33,997 nucleotides of DNA from Deltaproteobacteria bacterium CG_4_9_14_3_um_filter_63_12 (GCA_002789955.1 PFUG01000604.1:1-33997); one strand, 5' to 3'. Positions 1-12,337 are shown, counted from the first letter of the stretch. Numbers and translations are program-made. Notes: generated by a model not told the origin, from the sequence alone.

Positions 1-25
1 TCGGGGGCTCCGCACAGCACTCGAG

Positions 26-3676
<3,651 letters not shown>

Positions 3677-4091
3677 CAGGACCTCACGAGGGGCAATGGA
3701 GCGAACAAGCCATCAGGATCGTGTCGCAACTCATCAAAATGAAGCGAAAAGCGGTTGTAGGGAAGCGAGGCGAGAAACCCAAATGGGCGGGCTGGTATTC
3801 TAGCACTTCACCTGGCCCATTTCGTACGAACTTACGAAACAACGAAGATCGAACGGCCGCGTGTAAGGTCGAGATTCCACGGGCCTGCGAGGCGTGCACT
3901 GGTGCGCAGGCGAGGGAGGCTGCGTTGAATAGATTGGGGCAGTCTGGTAGAGGTTAGGCATGAATTGCTTTCTGGCCGACGAGGAGCTCGCCGAAGTCAG
4001 GACCGAGGGAATCGTGAGGTGACCTCTTGCGGGGCTTCGGGAAACGGCCTGGTCATCTTTTTGGCCGTTGAATCGACATCGTTGGGGCGGG
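3677..4091. other. Divergent intergenic region metH / Ser-Thr kinase
   Basis: This 415-bp region has no convincing gene. Apart from the metH promoter and inverted repeat there is a weak plus-strand candidate for the kinase gene: TTGAAT, a 17-nt spacer and TAGAGG near 3924-3952. No tRNA, terminator or copy of the dispersed repeat was seen. Confidence 0.5.
3797..3839 (-). promoter_or_regulatory. Candidate metH promoter with an inverted repeat (possible operator)
   Basis: On the minus strand there is an extended -10 element, TGC-TAGAAT (3797-3802 in plus coordinates), about 120 nt upstream of the metH ATG, without a good -35. In the place where a -35 would lie is a perfect 7-bp inverted repeat, TTTCGTA-N6-TACGAAA (3820-3839), which contains the palindrome TTCGTACGAA. 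An activator or repressor site is a reasonable inference. The regulator is unknown. Confidence 0.4.
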
Positions 4092-5789
4092 ATGGACGCT
4101 GGGATGAAGATACCCAAGATAGGAGACGTGGTGGCTTCGCGGTTCGAGCTGGTCAGCGAGCTCGGACGCGGCGGCTTCGGTGTGGTCTATAAGGCGACCC
4201 AGATTGGTATGAACCGTCCTGTCGCGCTCAAGGTCCTCCTGCCGCAAGCGGCCTCCGTCGACACTGTTGCCGAGCGCTTCACCCGCGAGGCCCAGCTGGC
4301 CAAAAACCTCGTCCACCCCAACACGATTCAGCTCTACGATTTTGGTGAGACCGACGGAGGCTGCCTCTTCATCGCCATGGAGTATCTGGATGGAGAGACC
4401 CTCGATGAGCTGTTGAAGCGAGAAGGGCAGCTCCCTCTCGATCGGACGATCACCATCTGCTCGCAGGTGCTCAAGAGCCTCGCCGAAGCGCACGAGCACG
4501 GCATCATTCATCGAGACCTGAAGCCTGCGAACATCTTTCTGCGCGAGCTGGTTGGCGAGAAGGATTTCGTGAAGGTGCTCGACTTCGGCATCGCCAAAGC
4601 GCTCAACCTCGACGGAGTCGAAGAGGAAAAGTTGACGCAGACGGGCAGCTCGTTCGGAACGCCGAGCTACATGGCGCCCGAGCAGATCCGTGGTCTCAAT
4701 CTTGGTCCCCACACCGACATCTACGCGCTGGCGCTGATGATGATGAAGATGTTGACCGGCAAGACCGCAGTCGAGGGCGGGACTCCGATCGAAACCGCGG
4801 CGTTGCAGCTCTCGACCAGCCCGATCCCCATCCCAGATTGGCTTGCCCAGAGCCCCCTCGGCCCGGTGTTGGTGAAGGCCCTGCAGAAGCAAGTCGAACT
4901 GCGCTACGTCCACGCCCTGGAGATGCTGCAGGACCTAAACCGAGCGGCGATGATGCTGCAGCCGGGCTATCCGGGCTCCCCCTCTGGGCAGATCTACACT
5001 GGCGGCTTCACGCCTCCGTCCGGTCAGCTCGTTCACAGTGGTCAGCTCAACTACAACTCACTACAGCTCTCTGGTCCCGTCTCGATGGCGAGCCAGCAAG
5101 GCAAGGGCTCAGGCTGGCTCGTGCCCGTTCTCATCGGGCTCATCGTCCTGCTGATTGGCTCCGGCGTGGTGGTTTACTTCCTCGTGCTCAAGAAGGGCCC
5201 GGAGGAGAGCAAAGCCATCGCGGAGACCAGCTCTGGAGTGACCGACACGGCCCCAGGCTCAGGGACGAGTGGCTCGAAGCCAGAGTCTGAGGCGAAGCCA
5301 CAGCTCGAAAACACGGCCTCAGACGAGCCCGTCGTGGCCGACAATGGTGAGGCCGGCCAAAGAGGTGGGACTGAGCCCAGTGAGGTCACTGAGCCCACCG
5401 AGCCCACCGAGCTCGTCCTCGCCGAGATGCCCAGGTACGAGGTCCCCTTGAACTCGGTCCCAGAGGGAGCGGTGGTCAAAGTTGGCGACACAGTTCTCGG
5501 ACAGACTCCGCTCGTCGCCACGTTCGAGGGCGACGCGGACGTGCGAATGGTCACCTTTAGCACCCGCGGCTTCGAGACCATGACGGTGGAGGTCGACCTC
5601 TCCAATCCCAAGCCCGTAGCGGTCACGATGGTGGCTGTGGCGGTTCCCAAAGAGAACCACCGAAAGAAAGACCCCGCGAAGGATCCGTCGAAGAAAGATC
5701 CGAAGAAAGACCCCAAGAAAGATCCCACGAAGGATCCCACGAAGGATCCCGAAAAGACCGAACGCAAGTCGATCCCTCTGCCGGATTGA
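4092..5789 (+). CDS. Membrane Ser/Thr protein kinase with PEGA-like domain and Lys-Asp-Pro tail
   Basis: This is a PknB-type (Hanks) kinase that phosphorylates Ser/Thr residues on unknown substrates. In 565 residues: the glycine loop GRGGFG is at 25-30, the ATP-binding lysine is K47 (VALKVL), HRDLKPAN is at 140-147, DFG at 164-166, and GTPSYMAPEQ (activation segment) at 189-198. A Gly/Ser/Gln-rich linker (about 290-340) is followed by one membrane helix (about 342-366). The predicted extracytoplasmic part is acidic and Thr/Glu/Pro-rich, then has a PEGA-like beta domain (about 448-520) and a tail with seven KDP tripeptides (526-553). The ATG at 4092 is preceded by GGGGCGGG; a TTG at 4068 and an ATG at 4104 are alternatives. 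The stop overlaps a possible ATG of the next gene (TGATG), so the two are probably co-transcribed. The kinase is paralogous to the one at 13847-15613. Confidence 0.93.
   Translation: MDAGMKIPKIGDVVASRFELVSELGRGGFGVVYKATQIGMNRPVALKVLLPQAASVDTVAERFTREAQLAKNLVHPNTIQLYDFGETDGGCLFIAMEYLDGETLDELLKREGQLPLDRTITICSQVLKSLAEAHEHGIIHRDLKPANIFLRELVGEKDFVKVLDFGIAKALNLDGVEEEKLTQTGSSFGTPSYMAPEQIRGLNLGPHTDIYALALMMMKMLTGKTAVEGGTPIETAALQLSTSPIPIPDWLAQSPLGPVLVKALQKQVELRYVHALEMLQDLNRAAMMLQPGYPGSPSGQIYTGGFTPPSGQLVHSGQLNYNSLQLSGPVSMASQQGKGSGWLVPVLIGLIVLLIGSGVVVYFLVLKKGPEESKAIAETSSGVTDTAPGSGTSGSKPESEAKPQLENTASDEPVVADNGEAGQRGGTEPSEVTEPTEPTELVLAEMPRYEVPLNSVPEGAVVKVGDTVLGQTPLVATFEGDADVRMVTFSTRGFETMTVEVDLSNPKPVAVTMVAVAVPKENHRKKDPAKDPSKKDPKKDPKKDPTKDPTKDPEKTERKSIPLPD
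5667..5750 (+). repeat. In-frame tandem repeat encoding Lys-Asp-Pro motifs
   Basis: Seven KDP tripeptides separated by one or two residues (K, A, S or T) lie at the C-terminal end of the kinase. The underlying DNA is a degenerate 12-bp repeat of the type AAGGATCCCACG. It should be extracytoplasmic and could bind anionic surfaces or be a flexible spacer (inference). Confidence 0.8.
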
Positions 5790-5815
5790 TGGCCTCGGTC
5801 GTGAAGAGAATCCAT

Positions 5816-6601
5816 ATGAAAATCACAGGCCTCATCCTCGCTTTGACGTTTCTTTTGGTCCCATTTGTGTGCCAAGCGCAGGACTCGGACGCCAACGAGC
5901 GCTTCGATGCAGTCATCGGCGACGCGCTTCGCGCCTACAACGAGGGGGATTTCGACCGGGCGCTCGACCTCTATTTCGAGGCGAAGGTCATCAACGACCT
6001 CGCCGAGATCGACTACTCGATCGCGCGTTGCTACCACAAGATCGGCAAGTGCGAGGCCGCCAAGAAGTTCTATGATTCCGCGCTGAAGCGCGTCAGCGAG
6101 CTGCCCGAGACCTACGAGCAGAAGATCAACGAACACATCGCCTCCTTGCCCGAGACCTGCATCCCGGAAAAACAGCCCGAAGAAGTGAAGGTCGTCGAGG
6201 TCCAGACGCCCGAGGAGAAGACGCCTCCCGTCGTGCTCGAGCCGCCCACCGATTGGCTGTCGATCGGTGTCATGGCCGGCGGAGGAGCGGTATTGCTGGG
6301 CGGGCTTGGGCTCGACATCGCGAGCGCGTCCCTGGCCGACGAACACAAGGCACTAAAGACCGACCCCGCGACCGGCACAGACGCGAGCCGAAAGGCCGAG
6401 CTCGACCAGCTGGAATCGGACATCTCGACGCGCAAGACCATCGTCATCGCCATGTACGGAGTTGGCGGTGCGGCCCTAATCACCGGGACGGTCCTGTTCT
6501 TCCTGCGGATGAACGACGACTCCGCGTCTGACACGGCTTGGAATCTCTATCCGAGCGTCGGTGACGGTTCGGCGAGCGTTTCGCTGCTCACTCGTTGGTA
6601 G
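5816..6601 (+). CDS. TPR-like membrane protein downstream of the kinase
   Basis: A 261-residue protein with a signal peptide (MKITGLILALTFLLVPFVCQAQ). A TPR-like helical region follows at about 28-95 (ALRAYNEGDFDRALDLYFEA, then IARCYHKIGKCEAAKKFYDSAL). Next come a Pro/Glu/Val-rich linker (about 116-145), a hydrophobic helix (about 147-170), a charged segment and a second helix (about 207-231). Small TPR proteins of this layout often lie beside Ser/Thr kinases in myxobacteria-like genomes. A partner or scaffold role for the upstream kinase is inferred. The ATG at 5816 is preceded by GAAGAGAA; an in-frame ATG at 5789 overlapping the kinase stop is the alternative. The 3' end overlaps the convergent glycosyltransferase gene by 14 bp. 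Confidence 0.75.
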   Translation: MKITGLILALTFLLVPFVCQAQDSDANERFDAVIGDALRAYNEGDFDRALDLYFEAKVINDLAEIDYSIARCYHKIGKCEAAKKFYDSALKRVSELPETYEQKINEHIASLPETCIPEKQPEEVKVVEVQTPEEKTPPVVLEPPTDWLSIGVMAGGGAVLLGGLGLDIASASLADEHKALKTDPATGTDASRKAELDQLESDISTRKTIVIAMYGVGGAALITGTVLFFLRMNDDSASDTAWNLYPSVGDGSASVSLLTRW

Positions 6602-8798
6602 CTGGCACGACGGTCTTCTTTCGGGGGAGCAGGGTTTCCTCAGCTCTTGGGGGCAGCAGGTTCGGGCCTTGCCGGGTTTGCGGCGTCTCTGGCGCCGGAG
6701 TGGGGCGGACTGCCTCGAGCTTTGGCGTCGTCACTTCACGCGTCTGCTGCAAAGTTGGCGTCTCGCCCTCCTCCTGCATGGTGCGCCGCACGGGTGTGAC
6801 GTGCACGGGGCTGGCCTGAGGGGCGGGAGAGACCCAGTTGGGATTGGCGTAGATGCTGAGCACCGGGACGCCATCGACGCTGGCGACAAAGACCGGGGAT
6901 TGGGTCTTGTAGGTCGCCCAAATCTCGAAGAGGAAGGGGTAGAAGGCGTGCTCCTGATGGAACATCACGTACTGGGAGCTCTCCAAGCTCCAACCGTTGC
7001 GGATGTCCTCGCGCAGTAGCCCTTCTTCCTTATACATATCGACGGCATACGCGATGGTGTCGTGGAAATGCACGAGCGAGTTCTGGTCCGCGTGTGCGTT
7101 GAGCCAGTCCAGTCCCTGCCGAGCCGAATAACCCCAGAACTGCCGCTGCATGGCCTCATCTGCAGCCCCGACGTAGCCCCCCATGAGCTCGTTGTAGTAG
7201 GCCGTGCCGTTGGGGTTGGAGTGGTAGGTTTCTCTGAAAGCCGGGTAGAGGAGGACGGGGACCAGCGCCAACGTCGCCGCGGCTCTGAACTGGGGACGTT
7301 GGAAGGCGGCGACCCAGCCGCTGCACAGGAGCATGAGCCGGTCGAAGGCCCACTTCACGCCCAGGCCAGCGAAGCAGGCGAGATAAGGCATCGCGGTCAT
7401 CCAATGCTTGGTGCCGCCGAAGACAGGGGTCGACGGCTTCGCGATGATGGCGAAGGGCACGAACGCCCCGAGTGCCATGAGGAGGACCGTGCCGCGATCA
7501 TCCCAAGGATAGGGCCGCTGCGGGAGGTGTCCGTCCTCTCTGAAGGTCGCAAGCCGTTCTTTGGACGCTCGAAAAGCAGGGCGAAACCCTTGCGCTCTCA
7601 TGGCGAATGGAGCCATGGCCAATGCCGCCAGGTCGCGGGTCAGGGGTCCGGCCAGCGCGGCCTTTAGGCGTTGCCAGACGAAGCGCGTCCTGAGGCCCCA
7701 GAGGCCGTCCAACCCCAATGCCAGCCAGCCCACGAAGCAGGTCGCGAGGGTGATGAGCGGGATCGTGTACCCGCTCATTACGAACGGAAACTCCATGGGG
7801 AAGGGCGGGATCTTCAGCATCTCGTTGAAGTAGTAGACGGCGTAGTGTTCGTGGGCGAGATGCCGCTCGACGTACCAAGCGACGCGGTTAAACGAGTCGA
7901 ACCAATGCCGCGGCCACAGGAGATAGAAGACAAAGGGGCTGACCAACGCCATCGCGAAGAAGCTCATGGGCACTTTGGGCGTGTGCAGCATCCACTGCCG
8001 GCGACCCCGAGAGCGGTCCGTCGTGATGTAGAACTGCGACCATCCCGCGATCCCCCAGTGCATCACCAAGAGCGCCGGCAGGAAGAAGGCGTTGAGCTTG
8101 GTGCTGAGCGCGATTCCGAAGATCAGGGCGGTGAGCCACACCCAAGTGTGGCTCTTGGTGCTCCGCCAATAGGCGTAGAGCACAAAGAACCACATGGTCA
8201 TCATCGGCGCGTCGAACGCGGCCATATGGGCGTGGAAGAAGACCCTCGGCATGGTCATCAACGCCCCGCACGCGAAGAGCCCCGCGACGCGGCTGAAAGC
8301 CTCCGCCATGAACACGTACATCAGCCAGATGAGCACCGCGACGAAGACCATTGCGGGCAAGCGCATGGCGGTCGAAGGCGGCAGCCACTTCCTCTCCTGT
8401 GAGAAGGAGCGGTAGCTGAGCGCAAACAAGCTCTTGAGCAGCGCCGGATGTTCCGGGTTGTAGCTCCAGTGCTGGTCGATGTTTTCTTGGGTGAAACTCG
8501 CGTCGGTCTTGTCGGTCTCGATGTTGCGTTCGAGCTCCTCGAACCAGCGCAGATAGTCCTTCGCCGCCTTGAAGTAGAACCCCTCGTCGCGCGCAAAGCC
8601 GATGTCCGACGAGCTGATGAGGACCGCTAGGGTCGTCGCGGCGAGCAAGAAGCCGACGAGGTGATCGAGGGTGCGTCGAGCCAACGAGACCTCGAACCGA
8701 CCCCGCCGGCGCCAGAACCTCAAGATGGACGTGGGATCGTCGAAGTCGGCGTCGTCTTCGGGCTCGAGCGCGTTCTTGCTGTGCTCCTCGGTCAGCAT
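6588..8798 (-). CDS. GT39-type (PMT/ArnT-like) integral membrane glycosyltransferase
   Basis: A 736-residue polytopic membrane protein. After a charged cytoplasmic N-terminus and the first membrane helix (about 46-64) comes FARDEGFYF, with D71-E72 placed like the catalytic acidic pair in the first periplasmic loop of dolichyl-phosphate-mannose protein mannosyltransferase and ArnT-type enzymes. Many further hydrophobic segments follow, such as FFVLYAYWR and LTALIFGIALSTKLNAFFLPALL. Such enzymes move a sugar from a polyprenyl-phosphate donor onto protein or lipid outside the membrane; donor and acceptor cannot be told here. The C-terminal ~75 residues are Pro/Thr/Arg-rich and low complexity. 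The gene lies 86 nt downstream of the Nudix gene on the same strand and may belong to the lgt operon. No good Shine-Dalgarno sequence is seen before the ATG. Confidence 0.85.
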   Translation of the reverse strand: MLTEEHSKNALEPEDDADFDDPTSILRFWRRRGRFEVSLARRTLDHLVGFLLAATTLAVLISSSDIGFARDEGFYFKAAKDYLRWFEELERNIETDKTDASFTQENIDQHWSYNPEHPALLKSLFALSYRSFSQERKWLPPSTAMRLPAMVFVAVLIWLMYVFMAEAFSRVAGLFACGALMTMPRVFFHAHMAAFDAPMMTMWFFVLYAYWRSTKSHTWVWLTALIFGIALSTKLNAFFLPALLVMHWGIAGWSQFYITTDRSRGRRQWMLHTPKVPMSFFAMALVSPFVFYLLWPRHWFDSFNRVAWYVERHLAHEHYAVYYFNEMLKIPPFPMEFPFVMSGYTIPLITLATCFVGWLALGLDGLWGLRTRFVWQRLKAALAGPLTRDLAALAMAPFAMRAQGFRPAFRASKERLATFREDGHLPQRPYPWDDRGTVLLMALGAFVPFAIIAKPSTPVFGGTKHWMTAMPYLACFAGLGVKWAFDRLMLLCSGWVAAFQRPQFRAAATLALVPVLLYPAFRETYHSNPNGTAYYNELMGGYVGAADEAMQRQFWGYSARQGLDWLNAHADQNSLVHFHDTIAYAVDMYKEEGLLREDIRNGWSLESSQYVMFHQEHAFYPFLFEIWATYKTQSPVFVASVDGVPVLSIYANPNWVSPAPQASPVHVTPVRRTMQEEGETPTLQQTREVTTPKLEAVRPTPAPETPQTRQGPNLLPPRAEETLLPRKKTVVPATNE

Positions 8799-8884
8799 TT
8801 CAGACCCGCTGAGAGTTCGCTCAATTGAAACAGAATTGCGTTGTCACTGTGGTGGCATTGGCGGTCGATGACCAGCAAAAGAGG

Positions 8885-9904
8885 TCAGAGCGAGCGCCAG
8901 TGGCCGTCTTGGAGGGCGATGCGAGTGCCACCGACTGCGGGGGCGACCGTGGCGTCTGGGTAGCGCTCGTCTCCGGGCAAAATGGCGACAAGCTCCCCAT
9001 CGATGGTCTCGAACGCTGGCATGATCGGCGGCTTGGGGATCGAGGAGGCGTAGGCGACCACCCCGTCCCAGGAATCGAACTGGGCCACCTCTTCCAGCGT
9101 CCGAAAGGTCGGCGGAAAGAGGTGAAGGTGTCCTCTCGCGTGACGCTCCAAGGCCTTGGCCGGAGCGAGCCACTCGGAGGCGACGGTCTCCAGGTCGTCG
9201 TGGGTCAGCGTCTGGTTCGCTGGCGCCAGCGTCAGAAAGAACCAAGTATCGAAGCGTTTGCGCTCGCACTCAGGCGTGATCCAATGGGCAAACGGGTGCA
9301 AATAATCCAAGGGAAAGACCAAATCTTCCCCGATGGCCATCTCGAGGAACGAGCGCTCCCGTGCGTGAATGCTCCGTCTCCAACTCGCAAAGACCTCGGC
9401 GTTGACGGGGTCGGAGAGGTCGAGCAGGGAGCGCGTCTCGTCACTGGCTCGGTGCGCGATCAGCACACCCGCCTCCTCGAAAGACTCCCGAATCCCCGCA
9501 ACAAAGCAGCTCGTGGCGACGTTCTCGAGCGCGTCGTTGCTCGCATTCTGCTCGCAACCCTTCGGGTTTACACGACTCTGCGTCATCCCCGGCTCCGAGT
9601 TCTTGCTCGCGAGCGCAAGGGCCCAAGGTGGCTCGCCTCGCGCCACCTCTGTGCTGGGAAGCGAGCGAAATCCGATCGCCTCGGCACACTGGAGTGGGGA
9701 GCGACCAGACACCCTTGCCAGCAGCTCTGGCGAACCGTCGGCGGGTTCGAGCCGTCCGCCGGGATAGACGTAGGCGCTGGGCATGAAGGAACTCTTCGAG
9801 GTTCTCTCGAGCAAGAACGCTTCGAGGCCACTCCCCTCGCGGAGGAGCAACACGGTCGTCGCGCGGTATGCGGTCGGCGGCTTTACTGCGGGGGCATCAC
9901 TCAT
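8885..9904 (-). CDS. Nudix hydrolase, NUDT19-like with a long insertion in the Nudix box
   Basis: Nudix enzymes cleave nucleoside diphosphates linked to another moiety. The 339-residue protein has YVYPGGRLEP (about 45-54), and the catalytic RESFEEAGV is at 139-147. The conserved Gly and the REUxEE part are therefore separated by about 85 residues. This layout resembles eukaryotic NUDT19 (RP2p) CoA diphosphatases; CoA-type substrates are an inference. Residues about 102-123 of this insertion are encoded by copy A of the dispersed repeat (9533-9600), in frame. The ATG overlaps the lgt stop (ATGA at 9901-9904), so translation is probably coupled to lgt. A longer upstream reading frame running into lgt is a shadow. 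Confidence 0.88.
   Translation of the reverse strand: MSDAPAVKPPTAYRATTVLLLREGSGLEAFLLERTSKSSFMPSAYVYPGGRLEPADGSPELLARVSGRSPLQCAEAIGFRSLPSTEVARGEPPWALALASKNSEPGMTQSRVNPKGCEQNASNDALENVATSCFVAGIRESFEEAGVLIAHRASDETRSLLDLSDPVNAEVFASWRRSIHARERSFLEMAIGEDLVFPLDYLHPFAHWITPECERKRFDTWFFLTLAPANQTLTHDDLETVASEWLAPAKALERHARGHLHLFPPTFRTLEEVAQFDSWDGVVAYASSIPKPPIMPAFETIDGELVAILPGDERYPDATVAPAVGGTRIALQDGHWRSL
9533..9600 (-). repeat. Dispersed ~67-bp element, copy A (in the Nudix CDS)
   Basis: Read on the minus strand, this 68-bp stretch contains AGAGTCGTGTAAACCC, then GAAGGGTTGCGAGCAG, and ends ATGCGAGCAACGAC. The centre is a small hairpin AACCC-GAA-GGGTT, and TGCGAGCA occurs twice directly. Copy B at 25318-25384 shares the 16-bp core AGAGTCGTGTAAACCC exactly. 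Confidence 0.8.
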
Positions 9905-10935
9905 CGGCTTTTCTTGCGGCGCTTCTTCTTCTCGGCTTGAGTCTCTGCCTTTTGAGCGTCCCCTTTGCGCTTCTTCTGAGACTCGGCGGAGTCCTCGGAG
10001 TTCTTGGAGCCTTTGGTGTCTTTGGCGTCGGCTTCGGGAGCGGCGCTCTCGGCGTTCGCCACGAGGTCTACGGGCTTCTGGAATTGGCTGGCGTGCTGGT
10101 TCTTCCAAGGTCCGGCCAAGGAGGCCCAGATGCCCAGGAAGCCGGCGGCCGCGAACGGGATCGAGAGGTATTGTCCCATGGTGAGGGTAGTGCTTGCCTC
10201 CAAGGTCTGATACTCCTTGAAGAACTCGACGCCGAAGCGCATCGAGAAGTAGCCCGCCAAGAACAGGGACAGCATCAGGCCGAGCGGGCGCTCTTTGCCA
10301 GCATTCTTGTAGTGGCGGTTGATGAGGAACATCACCGCTAGGAGCGTTAACCCGATCATGACCTCGTAGAACTGGCTTGGGTGGCGCGGCTGGTCGTCGT
10401 AGCGCAGAAAGACCACCGCCCAAGGCACATCGGTGACGCGCCCGACGATCTCGGAGTTGAAGAAGTTGCCGAGGCGAACGCAGGAGGTGGCCAAGGGAAT
10501 GGCCAACGCCATGCGGTCCGCGATCACCCTAAAGGGAAACTTGCGAACGAAATAGGCGTAGATGAGCGCCGCGACGATCAGGCCGATGGTGGCCCCGTGA
10601 CTGGCGAGTCCGCCCTTCCAGAACTTGATGATCTCGACGGGATTGGCGAGGTAGCGTTCGGCTTCGTAGAAGAAGACATGTCCCAAACGCGCCCCGATGA
10701 TCACCCCAGCGATCAGTCCGTAGGTCAGCTGGACGGCGCGATCGGGGTCCTCGCCTTCCTCGTGGAACTGCCAACGCAGGATGGAGTACCCGCTCATCAG
10801 ACCCGCTGCGAAGAGGATTCCATAGTAGCGAAACTCGAGGCTCCCGAGCTTGATCGCCACGGGATCGATGTCCCACTGTATGGCGGCGAGTGCGCTCATT
10901 GCGCTGCTGAGAGGTTCGAGCAGGGCGTCTATCAT
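9901..10935 (-). CDS. lgt: Prolipoprotein diacylglyceryl transferase
   Basis: Lgt moves diacylglycerol from phosphatidylglycerol to the lipobox cysteine of prolipoproteins, the first step of lipoprotein maturation in the inner membrane. Typical motifs are present in 344 residues: DPVAIKLGSLEFRYYGI near the N-terminus, GARLGHVFFYE (81-91), the essential-histidine region GGLASHG (108-114), RLGNFFNSE (154-162), HPSQFYE (185-191) and MRFGVEFFKE. After the last membrane helix there is an extra Lys/Glu/Ala/Asp-rich tail (about 290-344, ending KKKRRKKSR) that standard Lgt lacks. The start may be the ATG at 10935 or an in-frame ATG at 10899; neither has a strong Shine-Dalgarno sequence. It overlaps the Nudix start by 4 nt. 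At least four predicted Lgt substrates lie in this window. Confidence 0.96.
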   Translation of the reverse strand: MIDALLEPLSSAMSALAAIQWDIDPVAIKLGSLEFRYYGILFAAGLMSGYSILRWQFHEEGEDPDRAVQLTYGLIAGVIIGARLGHVFFYEAERYLANPVEIIKFWKGGLASHGATIGLIVAALIYAYFVRKFPFRVIADRMALAIPLATSCVRLGNFFNSEIVGRVTDVPWAVVFLRYDDQPRHPSQFYEVMIGLTLLAVMFLINRHYKNAGKERPLGLMLSLFLAGYFSMRFGVEFFKEYQTLEASTTLTMGQYLSIPFAAAGFLGIWASLAGPWKNQHASQFQKPVDLVANAESAAPEADAKDTKGSKNSEDSAESQKKRKGDAQKAETQAEKKKRRKKSR

Positions 10936-11131
10936 GGTGTTGCCGAAGAAAAGAGACGAGGATCATGACGTCCATCGAGGGCGCCGTCGCGCGGACTGGA
11001 TACCATCGAAATGCACTTGACGTCGAGGTCGAGCGGCGGATTGTTGAGCCCCTCGAAGTTCGCCCCCCTTTGGCCGCAGCGACGCCCGCAATCGCCGCTT
11101 CGGCGAGCCACAACCCGCTGAAGACTCGAAA

Positions 11132-12232
11132 ATGACACTGAACACGAACCCAGAAAACCCTCGCGTCGCGGCCTTCGCCGCGGCGCTCACCGCCGTCCAC
11201 TGCCAGACCTGCCTCGTCCCGAGCTCCGCCTCGCTCGATGACGGTCTGCGCCACCTGCGCGATGACCTCCTGATCGTCCCCCTAATCGACCGGGACTCCC
11301 TCTGTCTTGGTGGGCCCGATCGCCAGAAATTTCTCGACGCGCTCGTGACGAACAACGTTCGTGCCCTCCGGCCTGGCGAGGGCTGTTATGCGGGCTTGCT
11401 CGACGACCGTGGCCACCTGCAGTGCGATTTGCGCGTCAGCCACAGGGAGAATGACCTCTTCCTCGACATCGGATTCGAGCGCTCGACGTCCTTGGCTGCG
11501 ACCCTCGACCGCTACCGATTCCGCGAGAAAGTCGTGATTCGAGCTCGCTCCGCCGAGCTCGCTGCCGTTCTCATCGCGGGTCCGCGCTCGGCGGCCTTCG
11601 TGCGCGCCGAGCTGGGCGTCGCCAGCCCTGCCAAGTACGGCTGGGTGAGCGCCCAGTTGGCGCAGCGCCCCGTCGAACTCACAGGCGCCGACTGGCTCGG
11701 CGAGACGCCGTCGACCTGCTTGTGGCTCCATCTCAGCGAGCTTGACGAGATGTTGGCGGCGTTGCTCGACGCGGCCACAGGCTATGGGGGCGCGCTCGGT
11801 GGCTACCAAGGACTGGAGCAGGCCAGACTCGAGGCTGGTGTGCCGCGCTTCGGCGTGGACCTTCTCGAGGGGGACTTGCCCATCGGCGCTCGAGCCGACC
11901 ACATGCTCAACTTCGAGAAAGGTTGCTACCTCGGACAAGAGATCATCGCCCGCGTCGATTCTCGCGGCAAAGCCAATCGATTCTTGGTTGGGGTGAGGAT
12001 CGCCGGGCAGACCGTCCCGAGTTCGGGCGCAGAGCTCGTCGCGGACGGCAGCGTCGTGGGCCACCTGACCACCGTCGGGCGCAACCCAGCGTTCGCCGAT
12101 GCCATCGCGTTGGCGTGGGTGAAGCGTGGCTGGGAGGCCGTCGGCACCTCGCTCTCGTGCCACGAACGTGCGGTGACCGTGGTCGGGTTGCCGTTCGACA
12201 AGCCCTCCTCGCCAGCGAGCGAGCGCGCGTAG
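11132..12232 (+). CDS. ygfZ: YgfZ/GcvT-like folate-binding protein (Fe-S cluster maintenance)
   Basis: YgfZ/IbaG57-type proteins share the GcvT aminomethyltransferase fold, bind tetrahydrofolate and support repair or assembly of certain Fe-S enzymes. This 366-residue protein has the family hallmark EKGCYLGQE (C265), and an N-terminal part GPDRQKFLDALVTNNVRAL...YAGLLDDRGHLQCDL that matches the usual folate-domain start. The C-terminal barrel follows after KANRFLVGVRI. The gene is divergent from lgt (196 nt apart) and convergent with the transporter at 12338. The N-terminal ~40 residues before the first family motif are longer than usual, so a later start is possible. Confidence 0.9.
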   Translation: MTLNTNPENPRVAAFAAALTAVHCQTCLVPSSASLDDGLRHLRDDLLIVPLIDRDSLCLGGPDRQKFLDALVTNNVRALRPGEGCYAGLLDDRGHLQCDLRVSHRENDLFLDIGFERSTSLAATLDRYRFREKVVIRARSAELAAVLIAGPRSAAFVRAELGVASPAKYGWVSAQLAQRPVELTGADWLGETPSTCLWLHLSELDEMLAALLDAATGYGGALGGYQGLEQARLEAGVPRFGVDLLEGDLPIGARADHMLNFEKGCYLGQEIIARVDSRGKANRFLVGVRIAGQTVPSSGAELVADGSVVGHLTTVGRNPAFADAIALAWVKRGWEAVGTSLSCHERAVTVVGLPFDKPSSPASERA

Positions 12233-12337
12233 GGACGCGAGATGGCTCGCTTCGAGCCGCCTCTGTTCCGAGCAGCGCGCGAGAATCCGAGTGAGGGGAG
12301 CTTCGGGGCTACGAGCGGTTGCGCTCAGCTCGACGGG

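Noticed and set aside
9905-10423. N-terminal extension of the Nudix reading frame to 512 residues
   Set aside because: It runs inside lgt in another frame and is Arg-rich; the ATG overlapping the lgt stop gives a normal Nudix protein.
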